Below, one piece after another: positions 57,222-64,000 of a stretch of DNA of 64,000 nt (position 1 is its first letter; each line of letters begins with the position of its first letter). The DNA is from Shewanella livingstonensis (GTDB lineage Bacteria > Pseudomonadota > Gammaproteobacteria > Enterobacterales > Shewanellaceae). The stretch spans positions 816,001-880,000 of the forward strand of contig NZ_CP034015.1 in the NCBI RefSeq assembly GCF_003855395.1, written 5' to 3'. The position numbers and the translations under genes were made by a program. The notes beneath the pieces are model-generated. The model was not told the origin of the DNA and ran no database searches. It saw only the letters and a program-made list of their open reading frames with translations.

Positions 57222-58172
57222 ATGTCATTGCTAACTGTATCTCAACCCTATGCAGCGATAACGTTAGGTTCTAACAGTTTTAATATGTTAGTGGCTAATT
57301 CGGTGGGTAATAAACCGATTGTTATCGCTAAATATAAACGTAAAGTTCGCCTTGCCGAAGGTATAGGTGATGATGGTATGTTGTCTGAAAATGTCATGCT
57401 GCGTGGTTTAGAATGTTTAGCCATGTTTGCTGACATGCTAATGCAACATCATATTGCTAGCGAGAATGTTGCTGTGTTTGCTACAGCAACCTTGCGTGTT
57501 ATTGGTAATGCCGATGAATTTCATCAACGCGCGATGCCTATTTTACAGCATCAAATTGAGGTGATTTCGGGCTTACGTGAAGCTGAGCTTATTTATCAAG
57601 GCATGGTTGCCACGACTAAAGGTGAGGGACGCCGCTTGGTCATTGATATTGGCGGCGCGAGTACTGAGTTTATTATTGGTGATGGCAGTAACGTGCTGTT
57701 TAAAACCAGTCTGCCAATGGGCTGTATACTATTTAATCAACGATTTTTTAGTCAAACACCGCTACAAAGCATCGATTTTGAACAAGCAATAGACTACGTT
57801 AATACTATTTTGGCGCAATATCGTCCACAATTGTTGGACTTAGGCTGGCAAAGTGCAGTGGGGGCTTCTGGTGCTGTTCAATCAGTAGTGTCAGTGTTAC
57901 AACACCGACAATGTTCAGAAGTGATTACTGTTAATATTTTGCATGCCTTTAGATTTGAAATATTATCGCAAGCCGATGCTAGACTTAGTGGTATTAAAGG
58001 CTTAAATGCTGAACAAGCACCTACTTTTGCTGCCGGTGTAGCGATATTAATTGCGTTATTTGAGAGTTTATCGATTAGCAGTTTACATCTTGCTGGTGGC
58101 GCATTACGCGAAGGCGTATTGCAATTGCTAGCTGATAGAATAGCTGTCGCCGCACAAAAAACATCAATGTAA
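57222..58172 (+). CDS. gppA: Short Ppx/GppA-family phosphatase
   Basis: The 316-aa protein has the ASKHA-fold Ppx/GppA domain: N-terminal phosphate loop AAITLGSNSFNMLVA, catalytic-region VISGLREAELIYQGM, the second phosphate loop VIDIGGASTEFIIG and LHLAGGALREGVL near the end. Family members hydrolyse pppGpp or polyphosphate. E. coli GppA and Ppx are near 500 aa because of a C-terminal HD-like domain, which is absent here, so this is the short form; substrate preference cannot be read from the sequence. The symbol follows its position after rhlB. Confidence 0.85.
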   Translation: MSLLTVSQPYAAITLGSNSFNMLVANSVGNKPIVIAKYKRKVRLAEGIGDDGMLSENVMLRGLECLAMFADMLMQHHIASENVAVFATATLRVIGNADEFHQRAMPILQHQIEVISGLREAELIYQGMVATTKGEGRRLVIDIGGASTEFIIGDGSNVLFKTSLPMGCILFNQRFFSQTPLQSIDFEQAIDYVNTILAQYRPQLLDLGWQSAVGASGAVQSVVSVLQHRQCSEVITVNILHAFRFEILSQADARLSGIKGLNAEQAPTFAAGVAILIALFESLSISSLHLAGGALREGVLQLLADRIAVAAQKTSM

Positions 58173-58191
58173 TAGTAGACATAATATCAAT

Positions 58192-58224
58192 AAAAATAGG
58201 TCGCCATGGCGACCTATTTTATTG
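58192..58224. terminator. Bidirectional terminator between gppA and the thioredoxin-like gene
   Basis: The 12-bp stem AAAATAGGTCGC / GCGACCTATTTT has a 4-nt loop, flanked by A and T runs on both sides. It serves the two convergent units. Confidence 0.9.
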
Positions 58225-58243
58225 TTCAGCAAATATTATATGC

Positions 58244-58795
58244 CTACTTTACAATGTTAACTAAATCGGCTTCCAGTGTTGCCTGAGGACGTTCAACAAT
58301 ACGACCTAGTTCATTGCCTTGCTGCATAACGATAAAGGTGGGAATTCGGCTAAATGCATATTTTGCTGCCAAACCTTCAGGATCTTGCTTACTGCGGTCG
58401 ACGCCAATGTATTCTACCTCAATATTAGGATTAGCTGTCGCTTCGATAATCCGCATAAAATGCGGAGTTTCGCGATGGCAATCTGGACACCAAGTACCAA
58501 TAATTACCACTATTTTAGTCGGCTCTTTAATGGCTTTTAACACAGCGATAGCTTGCGCATCTACTTGATAGTTAGTAAATCCCTCAGCATAGCCTGGTAA
58601 TTCAGTTGCCAATGTTTGTGATTGGATCACACCAGTTAAAATCACTTCTTGTTTCTCCTCGCTGCATGTAGCAATAAAGCCTTGTTGATCTTTTTCAAAT
58701 GCGCAGCCTGCGTTTGCAGATACGGTCATCGGTAGCATTTGGGTACTGAAAAAGAGCGCGGTAGTGGCCAATAATGTTCTAACGTTATTGTGCAT
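58244..58795 (-). CDS. Exported thioredoxin-fold protein (WCPDC active site)
   Basis: The protein has 183 aa from the ATG at 58795; the longer frame to 58846 adds residues before the signal peptide and is less likely. The signal peptide is MHNNVRTLLATTALFFSTQMLPMTVSANA. The mature thioredoxin-like domain has VVIIGTWCPDCHRETPHF with redox pair CPDC, the cis-Pro in SRIPTFIVMQQGNELGR, and two further N-terminal cysteines (GCAFEK and ATCSEE). It probably acts in periplasmic thiol chemistry; the specific partner is unknown. Confidence 0.83.
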   Translation of the reverse strand: MHNNVRTLLATTALFFSTQMLPMTVSANAGCAFEKDQQGFIATCSEEKQEVILTGVIQSQTLATELPGYAEGFTNYQVDAQAIAVLKAIKEPTKIVVIIGTWCPDCHRETPHFMRIIEATANPNIEVEYIGVDRSKQDPEGLAAKYAFSRIPTFIVMQQGNELGRIVERPQATLEADLVNIVK

Positions 58796-58971
58796 GATAA
58801 TGTCTCGCTTAAGAAGAGAATACTGTACTTGAGTGTATTCAAGCATGCTTAAACAGTGCTGTTAAGAGACTATGAGCTATGATGTAGAGCTGATCACGAT
58901 AATGAGGTGTATGTGACTTGTCCCACGAGGTAATCGAATTAAAACCGACGCAAAGTAGGCAGTGTTAAATT

Positions 58972-58999
58972 AAAAAAGCCAACCCACAATGGATTGGCT
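58972..58999 (-). terminator. Rho-independent terminator after hemB
   Basis: On the minus strand, AGCCAATCC / GGGTTGGCT forms a 9-bp stem (one G-T pair) followed by a T6 run. It lies 24 bp after the hemB stop. Confidence 0.88.
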
Positions 59000-59023
59000 G
59001 AATAAATTATTATCCTACAATGC

Positions 59024-61964
<2,941 letters not shown>

Positions 61965-61968
<4 letters not shown>

Positions 61969-62783
61969 GAGCCATTACTCATATTGAGGTGCGCTGGTAA
62001 TTGGAAAAAATCGCAACTATTTTGATAACATTGTTGCGCTAAAAGTTCTGGAGATTGCTGACGTAAATTTGCCATATACTCAACAATATAAGGTAAATAT
62101 TGAGGCAAGTTTTTACTCGATTTAGGTTTAGGTCGCATACTGCGTGGTAATAAGTAAGGGCTATCTGTTTCAGCCATTATACGGTTATTGGGGATTAATG
62201 GGACTAGCTGTGCTAATGCTTGACCTCGGCGTTCATCACAAATCCAGCCGGTAATACCTATATATAAATCAGCGTCTAAACATTCAATTAACTCATCTTT
62301 ACTGCCTGTAAAGCAGTGGAGTAAGGCATTGGTAAGCTGAGGTCGATATTCATTAACAATCGCAATAAAGTCATCATGTGCTTCACGACAATGCATAAGC
62401 ACTGGCATATTGAGCTCACAAGCCAGCTCCAATTGTGCTGCAAATGCTTTTCTTTGCACTGGGCGTGGTGAAAAATCGCGATTGTAATCAAGCCCACATT
62501 CACCAATAGCAACCACAGAGGATTGCCGAGCAAGTTGTGTTAAACGAATTTTGCTGTGTTGATCCCAAGATGATGCATGATGTGGGTGAACACCGGTGGT
62601 GCAGTAGAGTTGTTGTGGGTATTGTTGGCTGGTGGATACAACTTCGGCACTTTCATCAAGATCGCTACCAATAACAATTAACGGCGAAACATGGTGTTTC
62701 GCCGCATCATTGATAATAGCGTCAATGTCGTGCTTAAGCCTTTCACTAAGCAGATTGACTGCAATGTCTATGTACTGAGTCAT
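61965..62783 (-). CDS. tatD: TatD-family metal-dependent hydrolase/DNase
   Basis: The 272-aa TIM-barrel protein closely follows E. coli TatD: DIAVNLLSERL, TTGVHPHHASSW, VAIGECGLDYNRDFSP, MPVLMHCREAHDDF, LLHCFTGSKDEL, YIGITGWICDERRG and AETDSPYLLPRSMRPKP. Metal ligands are the His, Glu and Asp residues in these motifs. The family acts as 3'-5' DNA/RNA exonuclease. It is two genes after tatC on the same strand. A 9-bp hairpin (62793-62817) spans the stop of the preceding gene, and no clear ribosome site precedes the ATG. Confidence 0.94.
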
Positions 62784-62807
62784 ATAATGGTAATTAAAGT
62801 AATGAGG

Positions 62808-63338
62808 CTACTTTAATCGTTTAACTCGAGTCGTTGCATTACGCTCATCGCTACCTAATAAAAATGAGTTTAGTGCACCCGTTTTAATAAATATGCGCTG
62901 ACCCTTCTTAATTTTATAGTACTTTGAACTGCTTTGTTTCCACACTTGGCCATTATTGAGTGTGATAATAAATGCGCCAAGAGCATCTTTCTTTATGCTA
63001 ACAACTTCAGAGTAAATTTTATCAACTTCATCCTCTATTACTTTCCTCTGTAAGCCAAAATCCTCAACGCTTAGTGCTTGAGGACTTGCTACCACAGCCG
63101 ATGGCGCTGCTGGCGTAGTAGGTCTTGGTGCTACAGATGGAGTAATCTTTGTCGGGCTCGCAGTTGTCATAATATGCGCACTAGGTTTAGCATTAGCAGC
63201 TAAGGCGTCATAACAAGTTAATCGCACAGTTTTGTCCGTTTTAGCGGCACATATAGACAGTTGCTGGCCAAGATTAGTATTGGCATATGCATTAGCTGAC
63301 ATCAATATGATCCCAGCAGCAATTAAACTTAAGCGCAT
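62808..63338 (-). CDS. Small periplasmic protein of unknown function
   Basis: The 176-aa protein has a signal peptide (MRLSLIAAGIILMSANAYA). Its mature part has two cysteines (SICAAKTDKTVRLTCYDALA), a Pro/Thr/Ala-rich linker (about 55-88), then a compact C-terminal domain with VVSIKKDALGAFIITLNNGQVWKQSSSKYYKIKKGQRIFI. The N-terminal C-x12-15-CYD pattern occurs in several uncharacterised gammaproteobacterial periplasmic proteins, and I do not assign a function. It sits between tatC and tatD (gap of 51 bp to tatC). Confidence 0.8.
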   Translation of the reverse strand: MRLSLIAAGIILMSANAYANTNLGQQLSICAAKTDKTVRLTCYDALAANAKPSAHIMTTASPTKITPSVAPRPTTPAAPSAVVASPQALSVEDFGLQRKVIEDEVDKIYSEVVSIKKDALGAFIITLNNGQVWKQSSSKYYKIKKGQRIFIKTGALNSFLLGSDERNATTRVKRLK

Positions 63339-63389
63339 TGGCTCTTCCTTATTATTTTATTTTTAACCTGCAGAGACTTCTTTTATCGC

Positions 63390-64000
63390 TTAATTTTCAG
63401 CTTGTTCATTCTCTGGCTCATCTTCTTTTTTGCTATAAAAGCGTGCGGCGATTAATCCACCTTCAAACAATAACAGCATTGGTATTGCTAGCATAGTCTG
63501 CGAGATGATATCAGGTGGTGTGAGCACCATGCCAACAACAAAAGCACCGACAACAATATAAGGACGTTTTTGGCGTAACTCATCAGGTGTGGTTACACCA
63601 GCCCAGCAGAGCAAAACCACTGCCACAGGAATTTCAAATGCTAAACCAAAAGCAAAAAATAGTTTTAAAATAAAACTTAAATAACTGCTGATATCGGTAG
63701 CTACTTGGACACCTTCAGGGACTACGCTGGTAAAAAATCCAAATACGACTGGGAAAACAATATAGTAGGCAAAAGCAATTCCGAGGTAAAACAGCAGGGT
63801 ACTGCTGGCTAATAAAGGTACTACTAAGCGCTTTTCATGTTTGTATAACCCTGGGGCAACAAACGACCATACTTGATAAAGTACGTAGGGAATAGCAATG
63901 AAGAAGGCTAATACCAGTGTTAATTTGAACGGTGCAAAAAAGGGCGCAGCAACGTCGGTTGCAATCATGCTGCCTGTTGCAGGCAGCGATCGCATTAACG
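63390..64000 (-). CDS. tatC: Sec-independent translocase subunit TatC (N-terminus beyond window)
   Basis: The frame is open through the right edge. The sequence matches E. coli TatC from about residue 50 onward ([92 protein letters not shown]). TatC is the inner-membrane receptor for twin-arginine signal peptides. The ATG at 63995 is internal; about 50 residues with the first membrane helix are missing. The tail is acidic. Confidence 0.95.
   Translation of the reverse strand, partial: LMRSLPATGSMIATDVAAPFFAPFKLTLVLAFFIAIPYVLYQVWSFVAPGLYKHEKRLVVPLLASSTLLFYLGIAFAYYIVFPVVFGFFTSVVPEGVQVATDISSYLSFILKLFFAFGLAFEIPVAVVLLCWAGVTTPDELRQKRPYIVVGAFVVGMVLTPPDIISQTMLAIPMLLLFEGGLIAARFYSKKEDEPENEQAEN

Overview
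The window is a gammaproteobacterial chromosome segment, most probably Shewanella. This rests on gene content and order recalled from the genus: a BpfA/Lap-type adhesin operon, tatC-tatD-GGDEF-hemB, rhlB/trxA/rho, prmA/dusB/fis, cyaA/cyaY/lptM/lysA/dapF/xerC, and an Arg-His-Pro tRNA cluster. The species cannot be fixed from the sequence alone. Apart from the adhesin repeats, base composition looks even and I see no insertion sequence, prophage, integrase (other than XerC) or CRISPR array.

Layout. 1-2097: left-truncated GAF-GAF-GGDEF-(EAL-like) protein. 2323-2832: tRNA operon Arg(CCG)-His-Pro-Pro with promoter and terminator. 3064-27214: one minus-strand surface-adhesion locus, transcribed from a strong-looking promoter at 27186-27214: giant RTX adhesin (about 5200 aa, 32 tandem 108-aa repeats), then LapB-type ABC exporter, LapC-type membrane-fusion protein, TolC/AggA-type outer-membrane channel, OmpA-domain lipoprotein, LapG-type periplasmic protease and LapD-type c-di-GMP receptor. 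All regulatory parts look intact: a di-alanine cleavage motif in the adhesin, the Cys-His-Asp triad in LapG, and degenerate GGDEF/EAL domains in LapD. The expected logic is that c-di-GMP bound to LapD sequesters LapG and keeps the adhesin on the surface.

27404-31619: hemC-hemD-hemX-hemY (minus). 31894-34353: cyaA (plus). Then cyaY (minus) and a plus-strand run lptM-lysA-dapF-DUF484-xerC-yigB. 39610-40978: an AlbA_2 (Schlafen-type) protein and a YtfE-like di-iron protein with a near-perfect 30-bp palindrome over its start region.

41094-47391 is the least ordinary stretch: an ECF sigma factor and anti-sigma factor with a lipoprotein and a Kelch propeller (minus), a divergent exported subtilase (plus), and an outer-membrane barrel plus an exported protein whose mature part has no aromatic residue (minus). 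The same promoter-like motif, GGAATA-N16-CGTTATC, lies upstream of both the sigma gene and the aromatic-free protein gene, and a related one faces the subtilase. I propose that this is a self-contained ECF regulon of the cell envelope.

47827-64000: large HelD/UvrD-family helicase (plus), fis-dusB and prmA (minus), rho and trxA (minus), rhlB and a short Ppx/GppA phosphatase (plus), an exported thioredoxin, hemB, a 7TM diguanylate cyclase, tatD, a small periplasmic protein and right-truncated tatC (all minus). Most units end in recognisable rho-independent terminators.
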